Shown: positions 9,650 to 20,294 of the stretch, one piece after another | How positions within the stretch are numbered: position 1 is the stretch's first letter | Layout: every line of letters begins with the position of its first letter | NCBI GenBank assembly: GCA_905181885.1 | Contig: CAJIZI010000001.1 | Span: forward strand, 434,001-498,000 | Direction: 5' to 3' | Source of the DNA: an uncultured Gammaproteobacteria bacterium | Lineage (GTDB): Bacteria > Pseudomonadota > Gammaproteobacteria > Nitrosococcales > Methylophagaceae | Length of the DNA: 64,000 nt | Notes under the pieces: model-generated | What the model was told of the DNA's origin: nothing | Databases searched by the model: none | What the model saw: only the letters and a program-made list of their open reading frames with translations | Translations under genes and position numbers: made by a program

Positions 9650-10525
9650 ATGGCCTGGATCCAATTTATATTCAATAGTACTCCTCTCGGCGCTGACTCA
9701 CTATCCGAATTCCTGTCTGACTGTGGCGCTAGTGCTGTCACATTCGAAGACAATGCTGACCAACCTATTTACGAACCTGAAATAGGAACAACCCCATTAT
9801 GGCAGGCAACAAATGTCATTGCTTTATTTGAGGCTGATGTGAATACTCAGGGTATTCTTACTCAACTCACCAAACTTATGGCACCCATAGCAATACCAAG
9901 CTACCGAATAGAAGCTATTGAGGACAAAGACTGGGTTAGAGAATGGATGGATAACTTCCACCCCATGTGTTTCGGTGAAAAACTCTGGATTTGTCCAAGT
10001 TGGCGCCAACCCCCAAAACCCGATGCCATTAATATACTACTTGACCCCGGCCTGGCCTTTGGTACAGGAACTCATCCAACAACAGCACTCTGCTTGAATT
10101 GGCTTGACCAAGCTGACCTCAAAAATAAAACTGTCATAGATTATGGATGTGGCAGTGGTATTTTAGCCATTGCAGCAGCATTGCTCGGTGCAAAAAAAGT
10201 CATTGGTGTCGACACTGACCCACAAGCATTAGAAGCAACTCAAGCCAATGCAGAGCGCAACAACGTCCAAATTGCTACTTACTTGCCACAAGACTGTCCC
10301 AACGAAAATGCCGACGTGGTACTAGCAAATATTTTAGCTGGCCCTCTTCAGACATTGGCTCCTATACTTGCACGCCTATGCCGACCTTGTGCCGACATCA
10401 TCCTGTCAGGAATTTTAGAAAGTCAGGCCGACATCGTCAGTAGCTGTTATCAAAGCACGTTCACTATGCAATCACCTACCCAAAAAGAAGAGTGGGTAAG
10501 ACTTGTAGGCCGTCGCAATGACTAA
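9650..10525 (+). CDS. prmA: Ribosomal protein L11 methyltransferase
   Basis: SAM-dependent methyltransferase of 291 residues that trimethylates ribosomal protein L11. Its N-terminal substrate-recognition domain begins MAWIQFIFNSTPLGADSLSEFL. The Rossmann domain has the family motif DPGLAFGTGTHPTT and the SAM-binding motif VIDYGCGSGILAIAA (about 162-176). The motif DVVLANILAGPL corresponds to the NPP-like catalytic region of PrmA. The stop overlaps the dusB start by 8 bases, indicating translational coupling in the accBC-prmA-dusB-fis run. Confidence 0.96.
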   Translation: MAWIQFIFNSTPLGADSLSEFLSDCGASAVTFEDNADQPIYEPEIGTTPLWQATNVIALFEADVNTQGILTQLTKLMAPIAIPSYRIEAIEDKDWVREWMDNFHPMCFGEKLWICPSWRQPPKPDAINILLDPGLAFGTGTHPTTALCLNWLDQADLKNKTVIDYGCGSGILAIAAALLGAKKVIGVDTDPQALEATQANAERNNVQIATYLPQDCPNENADVVLANILAGPLQTLAPILARLCRPCADIILSGILESQADIVSSCYQSTFTMQSPTQKEEWVRLVGRRND

Positions 10526-11516
10526 CCCTATAAAAATTGGCTCATACACTTTACCAAACAACCTTTTTTTAGCACCAATGGCCGGCGTAACTGATCGCCC
10601 TTTTCGACAGCTATGTAGACGTTTAGGCGCAGGAATGGCTGTATCAGAAATGATCACAGCAAATAAAATGCTATGGGCCAGTAAAAAGTCATTACTTCGT
10701 GCAAATCATATAGGTGAACCTGAACCCCGCGCCATTCAAATTGCTGGGGCCGATCCAGAGATGTTAGCTGAGGCTGCCCAACATAACGTTAAACAAGGGG
10801 CTCATATTATCGACATCAATATGGGTTGCCCTGCTAAAAAAGTCTGTAATGTTATGGCTGGCTCAGCATTATTACAAAATGAAAAATTGGTCTCGAAGAT
10901 CTTAGAGTCTGTTGTCAAAGCTGTAGATGTCCCTGTCACCTTAAAAATTCGCACTGGCTGGGACACAGAGCATCGCAATGGCGTTACCATTGCTAAGATT
11001 GCAGAGCAGTCTGGCATACAAGCTTTAGCTATTCATGGTCGAACCCGTGCCTGTGCGTATAAAGGTAATGCAGAATATGACACCATTGCTGAAATAAAAT
11101 CCGCACTAAGTATTCCTATTATTGCCAATGGCGATATAACAAATCCCGAAAAGGCAAAGTTTATCCTCGATTACACTCAAGCTGATGGCTTAATGATTGG
11201 GCGTGCTGCACAAGGTAACCCTTGGATCTTTAGACAAATCAATTATTATTTAGAGCATGGCGAACACATTTCTACGCCACCTGTTCATGAAGTACAACAA
11301 ATTTTGACCGAACATATGCATGCCCTCTATGCTTTTTATGGTGACTATACCGGTGTTCGTATGGCTCGAAAACACATTGCTTGGTATAGTAAAGGACTAC
11401 GTAATGGCAACCCTTTCCGTCAACAGATGAATACTTTTGAACTGCCACAACAACAACTTGATTTCACCGAACAATTCTTTAATCAACTGGCCGAGCAGGA
11501 CACCTTCGCCGCATGA
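10518..11516 (+). CDS. dusB: tRNA-dihydrouridine synthase B
   Basis: FMN-dependent enzyme of 332 residues that reduces uridines in the tRNA D-loop. It has the Dus signature MAGVTDRPFR near the N-terminus, the catalytic cysteine in NMGCPAKKV (Cys104), the phosphate-binding HGRTRACAYKG segment and the GDITNPEKA and MIGRAAQGNPWIF motifs. The DusB subfamily is supported by the directly following fis gene, a hallmark dusB-fis operon in gammaproteobacteria. Its stop overlaps the fis start by 4 bases (ATGA). Confidence 0.96.
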   Translation: MTNPIKIGSYTLPNNLFLAPMAGVTDRPFRQLCRRLGAGMAVSEMITANKMLWASKKSLLRANHIGEPEPRAIQIAGADPEMLAEAAQHNVKQGAHIIDINMGCPAKKVCNVMAGSALLQNEKLVSKILESVVKAVDVPVTLKIRTGWDTEHRNGVTIAKIAEQSGIQALAIHGRTRACAYKGNAEYDTIAEIKSALSIPIIANGDITNPEKAKFILDYTQADGLMIGRAAQGNPWIFRQINYYLEHGEHISTPPVHEVQQILTEHMHALYAFYGDYTGVRMARKHIAWYSKGLRNGNPFRQQMNTFELPQQQLDFTEQFFNQLAEQDTFAA

Positions 11517-11794
11517 CAAAAGTACTTAAAAAAGTTAAACGTGAAACTGATACTTTACTTAGACAAGAGTATGGATCTTTAAGCGAGTGTGTTGAAGTCT
11601 CTATCAAAGACTACTTCGCACAACTCGAAGGTCATCACACCGCTAATTTATACGACATGCTACTAGCAGAAGTAGAAGCCCCCATGCTTAAGGCCACACT
11701 TGAACATACTAAGGGAAATCAATGTCGTGCATCAGAAATTCTGGGTATTAGTCGAGGCACATTACGAAAAAAATTAAAAACTTATGGCCTATAA
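11513..11794 (+). CDS. fis: DNA-binding protein Fis
   Basis: Small nucleoid-associated protein of 93 residues that bends DNA and modulates stable RNA promoters, site-specific recombination and replication. The C-terminal half has the canonical Fis helix-turn-helix [20 protein letters not shown] followed by KTYGL. The preceding helices carry [16 protein letters not shown], the dimerisation region. The N-terminus is less conserved than in enterics, as is usual. Overlap with dusB supports both the start and co-translation. purH follows 29 bases downstream. Confidence 0.95.
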   Translation: MTKVLKKVKRETDTLLRQEYGSLSECVEVSIKDYFAQLEGHHTANLYDMLLAEVEAPMLKATLEHTKGNQCRASEILGISRGTLRKKLKTYGL

Positions 11795-11823
11795 ACAATT
11801 ATTTTTACATCAAGGTTTGCTCA

Positions 11824-13389
11824 ATGAATAATATCCAACGTGCACTATTAAGTGTTTCTGATAAAACAGGCGTACTAGAACTAGCTAAACAGCTTGCAAA
11901 ATTAGGCATCGAATTACTGTCAACAGGTGGCACCGCTAAATTGCTAAAAGAGGCCGGTCTCACTGTCAAGGAAGTTTCTGAGCACACCGGTTTTCCAGAA
12001 ATGATGGCTGGACGAATCAAAACATTACATCCGAAAGTTCATGGCGGTTTATTGGGACGCCGAGGAATTGATGAAGCGATCATGGCGCAACATGATATAA
12101 GCCCCATCGACCTCGTTGTCGTTAATCTATACCCTTTTGAAGCAACAGTCGCACGTGATGATTGTACTTTAGAAATGGCTATTGAGAACATTGATATCGG
12201 AGGTCCAACTATGTTGCGAGCCGCCGCCAAAAATCATGCAGCAGTCACAGTCCTAATCGACCCTGCAGACTATAGCCGAGTGATAACACAAATAGAATCT
12301 TCTGGTGGTGTTAATGATGCCACTCGCTTTGATCTTGCCGTAAAAACCTTTGAACATACGGCCTATTATGATGGAATGATTGCCAACTATTTTGGCAAAA
12401 ACACAGAGTCTGAAGGTACACTCGACTTCCCACGCACTTTCAATAGCCAGTTCCACAAAGCTCAAGACATGCGATATGGTGAGAATCCTCATCAAAAAGC
12501 TGCCTTTTATGCCGAAAAACAGCCCGAATCAGGCACCATCAGTGCCGCAGTCCAACTTCAAGGTAAAGCACTTTCTTATAATAATATCGCAGATACAGAT
12601 GCCGCCTTAGAATGTGTCAAAGCATTCCCAGAGTCGCCTGCCTGTGTCATTGTCAAACATGCCAACCCCTGTGGTGTAGCAACTTCTGTAGATTTATTAA
12701 CAGCTTATGACCTGGCTTACCAAACTGACCCCACATCAGCTTTTGGTGGCATTATTGCCTTCAATAAGACATTAGATGCCGTAACAGCTAAGGCTATTAT
12801 TGAGCGTCAGTTTGTTGAGGTTATTATTGCACCTAACATTAGCAAAGAAGCTCAAAACATCATTAGTAAAAAAACTAATATTCGCCTTCTCAGTTGTGGT
12901 GCTTTTTCAAAGCAACAATCACATGGCTTCGACTATAAACGTGTCACCGGAGGCCTATTGATACAAGAAAGGGATACAGCTCTAGTTCGCGAAGATGAAC
13001 TAATTGTAGTTACGAAAAAAATACCAACAGACCAACAAATGCAAGATTTACGTTTTGCGTGGCGCGTCGCTAAATTCGTCAAGTCCAATGCTATTGTTTA
13101 TGTAAGTCAACAAAAAACCATTGGTATTGGAGCCGGCCAAATGAGTCGTATCGTGAGTAGTCGTATCGCAGGCATCAAAGCGAAAGATGCCGGCTTAACA
13201 GTACAAGGGGCCGTCATGGCTTCAGATGCTTTTTTTCCCTTCCGTGATGGCTTAGATGCCGCTGCTGAAGCAGGTATTAGTGCTGTGATCCAACCAGGTG
13301 GTTCAATGCGGGATGAAGAAGTTATTGCAGCTGCAAACGAACACGATATTGCCATGGTCTTTACCGGCATGCGTCATTTTCGTCATTAG
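11824..13389 (+). CDS. purH: Bifunctional AICAR transformylase / IMP cyclohydrolase
   Basis: Protein of 521 residues performing the last two steps of IMP synthesis. The N-terminal MGS-like IMP cyclohydrolase domain begins with [18 protein letters not shown] and contains [11 protein letters not shown] and [12 protein letters not shown]. The C-terminal AICAR formyltransferase domain has the catalytic Lys-His region [11 protein letters not shown], plus [10 protein letters not shown] and [12 protein letters not shown]. Length is close to the E. coli enzyme (529). In E. coli purH is followed by purD; here argC follows after about 100 bases. Confidence 0.97.
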   Translation: MNNIQRALLSVSDKTGVLELAKQLAKLGIELLSTGGTAKLLKEAGLTVKEVSEHTGFPEMMAGRIKTLHPKVHGGLLGRRGIDEAIMAQHDISPIDLVVVNLYPFEATVARDDCTLEMAIENIDIGGPTMLRAAAKNHAAVTVLIDPADYSRVITQIESSGGVNDATRFDLAVKTFEHTAYYDGMIANYFGKNTESEGTLDFPRTFNSQFHKAQDMRYGENPHQKAAFYAEKQPESGTISAAVQLQGKALSYNNIADTDAALECVKAFPESPACVIVKHANPCGVATSVDLLTAYDLAYQTDPTSAFGGIIAFNKTLDAVTAKAIIERQFVEVIIAPNISKEAQNIISKKTNIRLLSCGAFSKQQSHGFDYKRVTGGLLIQERDTALVREDELIVVTKKIPTDQQMQDLRFAWRVAKFVKSNAIVYVSQQKTIGIGAGQMSRIVSSRIAGIKAKDAGLTVQGAVMASDAFFPFRDGLDAAAEAGISAVIQPGGSMRDEEVIAAANEHDIAMVFTGMRHFRH

Positions 13390-13491
13390 GTTTATAAAGT
13401 TGAAAAATGGTTTAACTACGATTAAGCCCTATCTCTTTATTCAATGCTCTTCTATTATGTATACTTTTATTAAACCAGAAAGAGATGCGTC

Positions 13492-14520
13492 ATGATAAAG
13501 GTCGGCATAGTAGGTGCTACCGGTTATACCGGTCTAGAGCTTTTACGTTTACTAATAAATCACCCTGAGGTTTATTTAAACTGCATCACTTCACGCAGTG
13601 AAGCTGGCACAGCAGTCAGCGCTCTTTTTCCAAGTTTACGAGGCCATATTGACCAAAACTTTACCCAACCTGACGTTAATCAATTAGCTGGTTGCGATGT
13701 CATTTTTTTTGCTACACCACATTGTGTTGCAATGGAGATGGTTCCAGAACTAATTCAGCATGGCAGCCGCATCATCGACCTGTCTGCTGATTTTAGACTT
13801 CGTGATGCCAAGCTATGGGAACAATGGTACAAGATGCCTCATACCTGCCCTGAGTTATTGTCTAAAGCTGTTTACGGCTTGCCAGAAGTCAACCGTGAAG
13901 CAATCCGAACTGCTCAGTTAATAGCTGTTCCAGGTTGCTACCCTACTGCGACTCAGTTAGGGTTCCTACCATTATTAGAGAAAAACATAATTGATCCTAC
14001 TAACCTAATTGCAGATACCAAGTCCGGCATTAGTGGTGCTGGACGTAAAGCTGCTATTGGTACGCTACTTACAGAATCATCAGAGAATATGAGCGCATAT
14101 GCTGTAACAGGCCATCGTCATTTACCAGAAATAGCACAAGGGCTCAATAATATCAGCGAGTCCGAAATAGGCCTCACATTTGTACCGCATTTGACTCCTA
14201 TGATTAGGGGTATTCACGCAACACTTTATGGCCAACTAAAGCAAGACTGTGATCTACAGGCCTTGTTTGAGCAACGTTACGTAAATGAGCCATTTGTCGA
14301 TATTTTACCTTCTGGCTCATATCCCGAGACACGTAGCGTTAAAGGTACCAATATTTGTCGTATTGCTGTTCACCAGCCCCAACAGAGTAATACCGTTGTC
14401 GTATTATCCGTAATTGATAATTTAATCAAAGGTGCCTCAGGACAAGCTATTCAGAATATGAACATAATGTTCGGTTTTCCAGAAACAATGGCCCTTAATA
14501 TTATTTCGGTTCAGCCATAA
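13492..14520 (+). CDS. argC: N-acetyl-gamma-glutamyl-phosphate reductase
   Basis: Arginine pathway reductase of 342 residues (type 1) that makes N-acetylglutamate semialdehyde with NADPH. The N-terminal NADP-binding motif is [15 protein letters not shown]. The catalytic cysteine is Cys149 in [12 protein letters not shown], and the C-terminal domain has [12 protein letters not shown] and [16 protein letters not shown]. It lies alone between purH and erpA; argH is present separately at 27.2 kb, so arginine genes are scattered. Confidence 0.97.
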   Translation: MIKVGIVGATGYTGLELLRLLINHPEVYLNCITSRSEAGTAVSALFPSLRGHIDQNFTQPDVNQLAGCDVIFFATPHCVAMEMVPELIQHGSRIIDLSADFRLRDAKLWEQWYKMPHTCPELLSKAVYGLPEVNREAIRTAQLIAVPGCYPTATQLGFLPLLEKNIIDPTNLIADTKSGISGAGRKAAIGTLLTESSENMSAYAVTGHRHLPEIAQGLNNISESEIGLTFVPHLTPMIRGIHATLYGQLKQDCDLQALFEQRYVNEPFVDILPSGSYPETRSVKGTNICRIAVHQPQQSNTVVVLSVIDNLIKGASGQAIQNMNIMFGFPETMALNIISVQP

Positions 14521-14558
14521 GAGGCTCAAAAAAGGTAAGAATTTCAACTGACGAAGGG

Positions 14559-14591
14559 GGGCTTGACTAAATTAAACAGGTCTAGGACAAT
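14559..14591 (+). promoter_or_regulatory. Putative erpA promoter overlapped by an IscR type-1-like site
   Basis: A -35 hexamer TTGACT (14563-14568) stands 17 bases before GACAAT (14586-14591), about 33 bases upstream of the erpA ATG. The same -35 begins TTGACTAAATTAAACAG (14563-14579), which fits 15 of 17 core positions of the E. coli IscR type 1 consensus YYGACTRWWWYAGTCRR; with flanks about 19 of 25 fit. In E. coli, erpA is a type 1 IscR target. The match is by eye and the right half-site is imperfect. Confidence 0.42.
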
Positions 14592-14623
14592 GAGGTAAGA
14601 AAGAATTCTATTTTGGAGCCAAG

Positions 14624-14968
14624 ATGTCAAGCGAAATGCCTAGTCCCGTTAAGTTCACCGATGCTGCTGCTAACAAAGTGAGTACGCTAATCGAAGAAGA
14701 GGGTAATGATCAACTTAAATTACGTGTATTCATTACGGGTGGTGGTTGTTCAGGTTTTCAATATGGCTTCACTTTTGAAGAAGAAATCAATGATGGTGAT
14801 ACTCAAGTCGAAAAAGCTGGTGTCACGCTACTCATTGATCCTGCTAGTTACCAGTACTTAGTCGGTGCTGAAATTGATTACAGCGATAATGTGGAAGGAT
14901 CTCAGTTCGTAATTCGCAACCCAAATGCTACAACTACCTGTGGTTGTGGCTCTTCGTTCTCAGCTTAA
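14624..14968 (+). CDS. erpA: Iron-sulfur cluster insertion protein ErpA
   Basis: A-type iron-sulfur carrier of 114 residues that delivers clusters to apo-proteins such as IspG. The three invariant cysteines are present: Cys42 in [11 protein letters not shown], and Cys106 and Cys108 in TTCGCGSSF at the C-terminus. The N-terminus [17 protein letters not shown] and the length distinguish it from IscA (about 107), though ErpA and IscA are close relatives. A good promoter with an IscR-like site lies upstream. It converges on mnmE with only 6 bases between stops. Confidence 0.93.
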   Translation: MSSEMPSPVKFTDAAANKVSTLIEEEGNDQLKLRVFITGGGCSGFQYGFTFEEEINDGDTQVEKAGVTLLIDPASYQYLVGAEIDYSDNVEGSQFVIRNPNATTTCGCGSSFSA

Positions 14969-14974
14969 AAAAGA

Positions 14975-16315
14975 CTATTTCCCGATACAAAAATTAGAGA
15001 AGATTTGATCTAACAAGTCCTCGTTAGTAAATGTACCTGTAATCTCACCCAACGCGAGCTGCGCTTGACGTAGCTCCTCAGCCAATAACTCACCAGCACC
15101 CAGCCCTGCTAGACAGTCATAACCAGCTGCGATAGCAACACCGGCACGATGAAGTGCATCTAAATGACGACGCCTGGCGATAAACACCCCATCATCTTGT
15201 GGGTGATAACCAACAGAGTCACATAGATGTTGCTTTAGAAGATCAACACCATCACCAGTTTTTGCCGACAAGAACAACTCTACTTGTCCGGATTTAATAA
15301 TAAGGCTAGGCTTCAAACCATGTTTATCGATCTTGTTATGAATGATCGTCATCGGTATTGACGTTGGTAAGCTTTCTAATATTATTTTATCCTGCTCAGT
15401 TATTCCATCAGTGCCATCTACTACTAGTAATATCCGATCAGCTTCAGCTAATTCTATTTGAGTGCGGCGAATACCTTCTTGTTCAACCATATCAGTTGCA
15501 TCATGTAAACCTGCTGTATCAGAAATACTCAAAGGTAACCCACCCAGATGTATTTGCTCTCGTAGAATATCACGCGTTGTGCCGGCAACATTCGTCACAA
15601 TAGCAGCATCATGGCCAGCTAATTGATTATGCAGACTAGATTTACCTGCATTCGGCTGGCCCGCCAGTACAACTCTCATACCATCACGTAATAGTCTGCC
15701 TTGTTGAGCACTATCACTTATACATTCAAGGGTTTTTAGTAAACCTTGTAACTGCTGATCAACTGCTGCTTCACCTAGAAAATCTATTTCTTCATCGCTA
15801 AAGTCAATTGCAGCTTCGACATAGATCCTAAGTTCAGTTAATTCCTTTAATAGCTGATTAACTCGTTCAGAAAAAACACCCTGTAATGAACGAATGGCAC
15901 TCCGAGCTGCTTGTTCTGTAGTGCTTTCAATAAGATCTGCCACTGCTTCAGCTTGCGCCAAATCCATTTTATTATTCAAAAAAGCTCTTTCAGAAAACTC
16001 ACCTGGTTTAGCCATTCTGGCACCAAGACTAATTGCACACTGGCAGAGACGATCTAAAACAACTGGGCTGCCGTGGCCCTGTAGTTCAACAACATCTTCT
16101 CCTGTAAAGGAGGCTGGCTTTGGAAAATATAAAGCAATTCCACTGTCAATGACCTCGCCTTTCCCATCACGAAAATGATTGAATTGTGCCACTCGTCCTT
16201 CTGGCAAACGGCCACAAATATGCTCAGCAATTTTTGAACTTTGATCACCGGATAATCTGACAACACCGATGCCACCCCGGCCGGGAGCAGTCGCAATGGC
16301 TACAATAGTATCCAT
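14975..16315 (-). CDS. mnmE: tRNA uridine-5-carboxymethylaminomethyl modification GTPase MnmE
   Basis: GTPase partner of MnmG in forming cmnm5U at the wobble position of several tRNAs. I place the start at 16315 (MDTIVAIATAPGRGGIGVVRLSG), giving 446 residues; the longer frame to 16360 would add 15 residues overlapping the end of yidC. The N-terminal formyl-THF-binding domain is followed by a helical domain with an inserted G domain: G1 GQPNAGKSS, GTTRD, DTAGLHD and NKIDK. The protein ends with the essential CIGK motif. It is last in the rpmH-rnpA-yidD-yidC-mnmE cluster. Confidence 0.97.
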   Translation of the reverse strand: MDTIVAIATAPGRGGIGVVRLSGDQSSKIAEHICGRLPEGRVAQFNHFRDGKGEVIDSGIALYFPKPASFTGEDVVELQGHGSPVVLDRLCQCAISLGARMAKPGEFSERAFLNNKMDLAQAEAVADLIESTTEQAARSAIRSLQGVFSERVNQLLKELTELRIYVEAAIDFSDEEIDFLGEAAVDQQLQGLLKTLECISDSAQQGRLLRDGMRVVLAGQPNAGKSSLHNQLAGHDAAIVTNVAGTTRDILREQIHLGGLPLSISDTAGLHDATDMVEQEGIRRTQIELAEADRILLVVDGTDGITEQDKIILESLPTSIPMTIIHNKIDKHGLKPSLIIKSGQVELFLSAKTGDGVDLLKQHLCDSVGYHPQDDGVFIARRRHLDALHRAGVAIAAGYDCLAGLGAGELLAEELRQAQLALGEITGTFTNEDLLDQIFSNFCIGK

Positions 16316-16326
16316 AGTAAATTGAG

Positions 16327-17970
16327 TTAAATTGCGCCTAATTTGTGCGTTATATACCACTGCTGTGCGATCGATAAAATATTATTGACCACCCAGTACA
16401 GCACTAAACCCGAAGGGAAGAAAGCAAAGAAGACCGTAAAGACAATTGGGAATGCCTTCATCACCATCGCTTGTGCTGGATCCTGAGGAGCAGGATTTAG
16501 TTTCTGCTGAATAAACATACTGACACCAAAAATTACCGGCAAAATAAAGTATGGATCCATAGCTGTTAGATCAGTCAACCATAAAACAAAATCAGCTTGA
16601 CGCAACTCGATACTTTCAACTAATACCCAATAGAATGCCAAGAAAACAGGCATTTGGACTAAAATGGGCAAACACCCACCCAGTGGATTGATCTTTTCAG
16701 CTTTGTATAGTTCCATCATAGACTGATTAAACTGTTTTTTATCATCACCATAACGTTCTTTTAATGTTGCTAACTTTGGTGTCAATTTTCTCATCCCCGC
16801 CATAGAACGGTAGCTCGCTGCAGAAAGCTTATAAAATACAAGCTTAATTAAAACCGTTAAAAATACAATCGACCAACCCCAATTGTTCGTCAACTTATGT
16901 ATCCATTCCATAACTGTAAACAAAGGCTGAGAAATGATTGTCAACAACCCGTAATCAACGGTTAAGCCAAGGTTATCTACAATGGGTTCAAGACGTTTTT
17001 GCTCTTTAGGTCCCAAGTACATACTGTAGTTTGCTTGGCCTTGCTCACCTGCTTTGATGTTCATTGTCGGCATCTTGATCCCCGCCGTGTAGTTCTCTTC
17101 ATTAATCGATTTACCATAGAAGGTTTTATTCTGGTCGCTAGGAGAAGGAATCATCGCTGCAACAAAGTAATGCTGAATCATTGCAGTCCAACCGCTAGCT
17201 GCTGTTTTACTGTATGAAGCATCATCTAGATCATCAAAGTCTATTTTTTCGTACTCATCTCCTGGGCTAGAAAAAACAGCACCTGTATAAGTATAGATAA
17301 GCGAAGTATCATCATTAGGACGACTTCGATTAAACTGCGCATAAGGATATGCTGAGAAAGTTTGTCCACTTCTATTTGTCACCTGATAATCAACATCAAT
17401 GAGATAACTATCTCGATGAAATCGATAAGTCTTAGTCACTTTCAAACCATCTTTTGATTGCCAATACATCGGTACAGTTATGCTCTCTTTGCCCGCTGAT
17501 AATTCATACTCACTCTTTTCTACAGAATATTGTTCATAATGAGTAGGTGCTTTCGCATCCGATCGCAGACCCGATTGCACAACAAAAAAGTCTGCAGCAT
17601 TATCATTAAGAAATTGTACAGGCACATCAGGGTTGCTGGACTCAACAGGATATTTAGATAGTGCTAAGCGGCGGATATCTCCGCCCTTTGGGTCAATGTA
17701 TAAATCCAACACATCTGTCTTAATATGAATTTGCTTCAGTCCACCGGTCGCCCGTCTTTCATCAAGAGCAGGTAAACTACCATCTGACAAATTAGACATT
17801 ACGGGCAAGTCAGGCAAATCACCCTTTTCTTCAACAGGATAGACCCCAGTTTCTGTCATCAGCTGCTCTGCTATTTGTGCAGGACGAACATATTCATTTT
17901 GCCATGCTTCCCACAATAGTAGTGAAACAATCAACAAGCCAAATATAAGAAAAGTTTTGATATTATCCAT
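16327..17970 (-). CDS. yidC: Membrane protein insertase YidC
   Basis: Inner-membrane insertase of 547 residues, the length expected for a gammaproteobacterial YidC (E. coli 548). It has an N-terminal membrane anchor ([17 protein letters not shown]), a large periplasmic domain of about 310 residues, then five C-terminal helices with the conserved segments [40 protein letters not shown] and [14 protein letters not shown]. It inserts small membrane proteins, including ATP synthase subunit c encoded in this window. Its start overlaps the end of yidD by 8 bases. Confidence 0.97.
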   Translation of the reverse strand: MDNIKTFLIFGLLIVSLLLWEAWQNEYVRPAQIAEQLMTETGVYPVEEKGDLPDLPVMSNLSDGSLPALDERRATGGLKQIHIKTDVLDLYIDPKGGDIRRLALSKYPVESSNPDVPVQFLNDNAADFFVVQSGLRSDAKAPTHYEQYSVEKSEYELSAGKESITVPMYWQSKDGLKVTKTYRFHRDSYLIDVDYQVTNRSGQTFSAYPYAQFNRSRPNDDTSLIYTYTGAVFSSPGDEYEKIDFDDLDDASYSKTAASGWTAMIQHYFVAAMIPSPSDQNKTFYGKSINEENYTAGIKMPTMNIKAGEQGQANYSMYLGPKEQKRLEPIVDNLGLTVDYGLLTIISQPLFTVMEWIHKLTNNWGWSIVFLTVLIKLVFYKLSAASYRSMAGMRKLTPKLATLKERYGDDKKQFNQSMMELYKAEKINPLGGCLPILVQMPVFLAFYWVLVESIELRQADFVLWLTDLTAMDPYFILPVIFGVSMFIQQKLNPAPQDPAQAMVMKAFPIVFTVFFAFFPSGLVLYWVVNNILSIAQQWYITHKLGAI

Positions 17971-18199
17971 TGCGTTTTTCTATCTTCAGTTCAGGAACGG
18001 GATCGGTGCCACCATCATGCCAAGGGTGACAATGTGATAGGCGGCGTAGACCAAGCCAAGTTCCGCGTACAAAGCCAAAACGTGAAATAGCTACGAGCAT
18101 ATAATGTGAGCATGTAGGCTCAAAGCGACAACTTGGCCCCAACAAAGGACTAATAATTAGTTGATATACGCGAATGAGTCTGATTAGGATTTTTGCCAT
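17963..18199 (-). CDS. yidD: Membrane protein insertion efficiency factor YidD
   Basis: Small basic protein of the YidD family. I choose the start at 18199, giving 78 residues beginning [21 protein letters not shown]; a start at 18220 would add 7 residues. The family signature [15 protein letters not shown] and the DPVPE segment near the C-terminus are present. YidD aids insertion of membrane proteins by YidC. It overlaps rnpA by 16 bases upstream and yidC by 8 bases downstream, the standard compact cluster. Confidence 0.95.
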   Translation of the reverse strand: MAKILIRLIRVYQLIISPLLGPSCRFEPTCSHYMLVAISRFGFVRGTWLGLRRLSHCHPWHDGGTDPVPELKIEKRNG

Positions 18200-18537
18200 T
18201 GTGCTACCACCGTTTGCCAATGCCGTTCTAATGCCAACAAAACCTGTGCTAACTCACACTGGCTGATATCATTACGCGACAACACTACGATATCGATATT
18301 GGCCAACACTGACTGATGCTGCCGGAATGATGTTCTAATAATACGTTTTAATTGATTGCGTCGCGAAGCTAATTTAAGATGCTTTTTGGCAATCGCCATT
18401 CCCAATCGAGGGTGCCCAGCTGAGTTTTCAGCTGTTAATATTGTCAGGCCACCCGTACTGGAACGCTTGGCTTGATGAAATACCCGGGAATAATCTCTCG
18501 GGTTACTCATTTTCATGGCCCGGCCAAATTTTGCCAA
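18184..18537 (-). CDS. rnpA: Ribonuclease P protein component
   Basis: Protein subunit of RNase P, 117 residues, which helps the catalytic RNA bind and cleave precursor tRNAs. The RNR motif is visible in [22 protein letters not shown], and the N-terminal [14 protein letters not shown] matches the family's leader-binding face. Its place between rpmH and yidD is universal in these bacteria. The RNA subunit gene rnpB is not in the window. Confidence 0.96.
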   Translation of the reverse strand: MAKFGRAMKMSNPRDYSRVFHQAKRSSTGGLTILTAENSAGHPRLGMAIAKKHLKLASRRNQLKRIIRTSFRQHQSVLANIDIVVLSRNDISQCELAQVLLALERHWQTVVAQWQKS

Positions 18538-18566
18538 GTCATGCCCCCCTATACAATTAAGAGAAG

Positions 18567-18701
18567 TTAAGCGGTTAAGCTAGCACGGCCTTTAGCACGA
18601 CGAGCATTAACCACGCGGCGACCGCCGACAGTTCTCATTCTTGCACGAAAGCCATGTGTACGTTTACGCTTTATATTACTGGGCTGAAAGGTTCTTTTCA
18701 T
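18567..18701 (-). CDS. rpmH: 50S ribosomal protein L34
   Basis: Translation from the ATG at 18701 gives a 44-residue, very basic protein beginning [20 protein letters not shown] and ending GRASLTA. This is a textbook L34 (44-46 residues). The stop at 18567-18569 lies 29 bases before the rnpA start, so rpmH heads the rpmH-rnpA-yidD-yidC-mnmE operon. It is divergent from dnaA across a 232-base intergenic region. Confidence 0.97.
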   Translation of the reverse strand: MKRTFQPSNIKRKRTHGFRARMRTVGGRRVVNARRAKGRASLTA

Positions 18702-18933
18702 TTCACCAACTCCACTATATTATTTATTGTTACCAAACTAGCATAATGCAGCCGGTCAAAAAGGTTGCGATTATAGTGCTTTATACGCTATGAAGTCAAT
18801 GATCATCGCCAACAAAATATAAGAAATTTTACTTGCTAAAAAAGTGCATAGGCGATAAATTTGATTGCAAGGTTGTGCCTTCATATTTTATTAAGTCACT
18901 CACCACTATCTTCTAACCGAATAGGGAGTTGCC
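18702..18933. other. rpmH-dnaA intergenic region (position of oriC in many relatives)
   Basis: This 232-base A/T-rich spacer separates the divergent rpmH and dnaA genes, where the origin lies in pseudomonads. I looked for DnaA boxes (TTATNCACA on either strand) and found none; the nearest, TTATCGCCT in reverse orientation around 18852-18860, matches only 6 of 9. It must hold the rpmH and dnaA promoters. A Shine-Dalgarno-like AGGGAG lies just before the dnaA GTG. Whether it contains the origin is unresolved. Confidence 0.35.
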
Positions 18934-20280
18934 GTGTCATCATCCCTTTGGGAAAAATGTTTGTCCCATCTTGAGGATGAATTGTCAGTACAGCAACTAA
19001 ACACTTGGCTTCGCCCATTACAAGCTGTTGAAACAAAAGATTCGCTGTGTCTACTCGCTCCAAATGCCTATGTTCAAACATGGGTCCAAGAGCAGCTCGA
19101 GCAACGTCTCAATAAGCTTGTTGCCAGCCTCACCCAAAATAAAATAAGTTCTATCCAAATAGAGGTAGGTAATAATATTCCTGACAGAGCACCCACTAAA
19201 ACTACACCTGATAATAACAGAACTAACACCCGAAATAACAAAAGCGAGCCCGCCTTGGGCAGCCCAATGAATCCCTTATTTACATTTGACACATTTGTCG
19301 AAGGCAAGTCTAATCAAATTGCACGCGCAGGCTCATTACATGTCGCTGAAGCACCCGGAACTAGCGGCTATAACCCCTTATTTTTATATGGTGGTACAGG
19401 CCTAGGTAAAACACACTTAATGCTAGCTGTCGGCAATCAAATTAAAAAAGACAACCCGAAAGCACGTGTGATGTATCTTTCATCTGAACGCTTTGTACAG
19501 GATATGATTACCTCTCTTCGCAACAATGTTATGGATCAATTTAAGGCCCATTACAGAAGCGTCGATGCACTTTTAATAGATGACATACAGTTTTTCGCAA
19601 AAAAAGAGCGCTCACAAGAAGAGTTCTTTTATACTTTCAACAACTTATTGGAAGGACAACGCCAAATAATCTTAACCTGTGACCGCTTTCCAAAAGAAGT
19701 CGATAACTTGGATGAACGTTTACAGTCCAGGTTTGGCTGGGGACTAACTGTTGCAATTGAGCCTCCCGAACTTGAAACTCGCGTCGCAATATTAATCAAA
19801 AAAGCACAACAAAACTTAATTATCCTTCCTGAGGACGTAGCTTTTTTTATAGCCCAACGTATTCGCTCAAATGTCCGTGATCTTGAAGGCGCCTTACAAC
19901 GGGTTCTTGCATACTCTAGATTTACTAAGCAACCCTTTTCCATAGATATGGCCCAAGAAGCACTCAAAGATCTACTCGCCCTTCACCAAAAGCTAGTCAC
20001 CCTCGAGAGTATCCAGAAGACAGTTGCAGAATATTTTAAGATGCGCGTCTCAGATTTACTATCGAAAAAACGAACACGCTCAATTGTAAGGCCAAGACAA
20101 TTAGCCATGGCACTAGCCAAGGAGCTCACAAACCACAGCTTGCCTGAAATTGGCGATGCTTTTGGTGGTAGGGACCACACAACGGTATTACACGCTTGTC
20201 GTAAAGTAGCCGAGCTACTTGAAACTGACAGTCGTATTGCTGAAGATCATCGTAATTTACTCAGAACTTTATCTAGCTAA
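18934..20280 (+). CDS. dnaA: Chromosomal replication initiator protein DnaA
   Basis: AAA+ initiator of 448 residues that binds DnaA boxes and opens the origin. The start is GTG, preceded by AGGGAG. Domain I is [28 protein letters not shown]; a polar, Asn/Thr-rich domain II follows (about 80-105). Domain III has Walker [10 protein letters not shown] (about 153-161) and Walker [10 protein letters not shown]. Domain IV ends with the DNA-binding signature [14 protein letters not shown] (from about 411). dnaN follows after 14 bases. Confidence 0.98.
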   Translation: MSSSLWEKCLSHLEDELSVQQLNTWLRPLQAVETKDSLCLLAPNAYVQTWVQEQLEQRLNKLVASLTQNKISSIQIEVGNNIPDRAPTKTTPDNNRTNTRNNKSEPALGSPMNPLFTFDTFVEGKSNQIARAGSLHVAEAPGTSGYNPLFLYGGTGLGKTHLMLAVGNQIKKDNPKARVMYLSSERFVQDMITSLRNNVMDQFKAHYRSVDALLIDDIQFFAKKERSQEEFFYTFNNLLEGQRQIILTCDRFPKEVDNLDERLQSRFGWGLTVAIEPPELETRVAILIKKAQQNLIILPEDVAFFIAQRIRSNVRDLEGALQRVLAYSRFTKQPFSIDMAQEALKDLLALHQKLVTLESIQKTVAEYFKMRVSDLLSKKRTRSIVRPRQLAMALAKELTNHSLPEIGDAFGGRDHTTVLHACRKVAELLETDSRIAEDHRNLLRTLSS

Positions 20281-20294
20281 ATGAGAGAATATTA

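Noticed and set aside
13425-13490. Inverted repeat ATCTCTTT ... AAAGAGAT between purH and argC
   Set aside because: The arms are 8 bases and the loop over 40, with no T-run, so it is not a convincing terminator or operator.
16316-16360. Longer mnmE start overlapping the end of yidC
   Set aside because: MnmE proteins begin a few residues before TIVAIATAPGRG; the ATG at 16315 gives the normal length without overlap.
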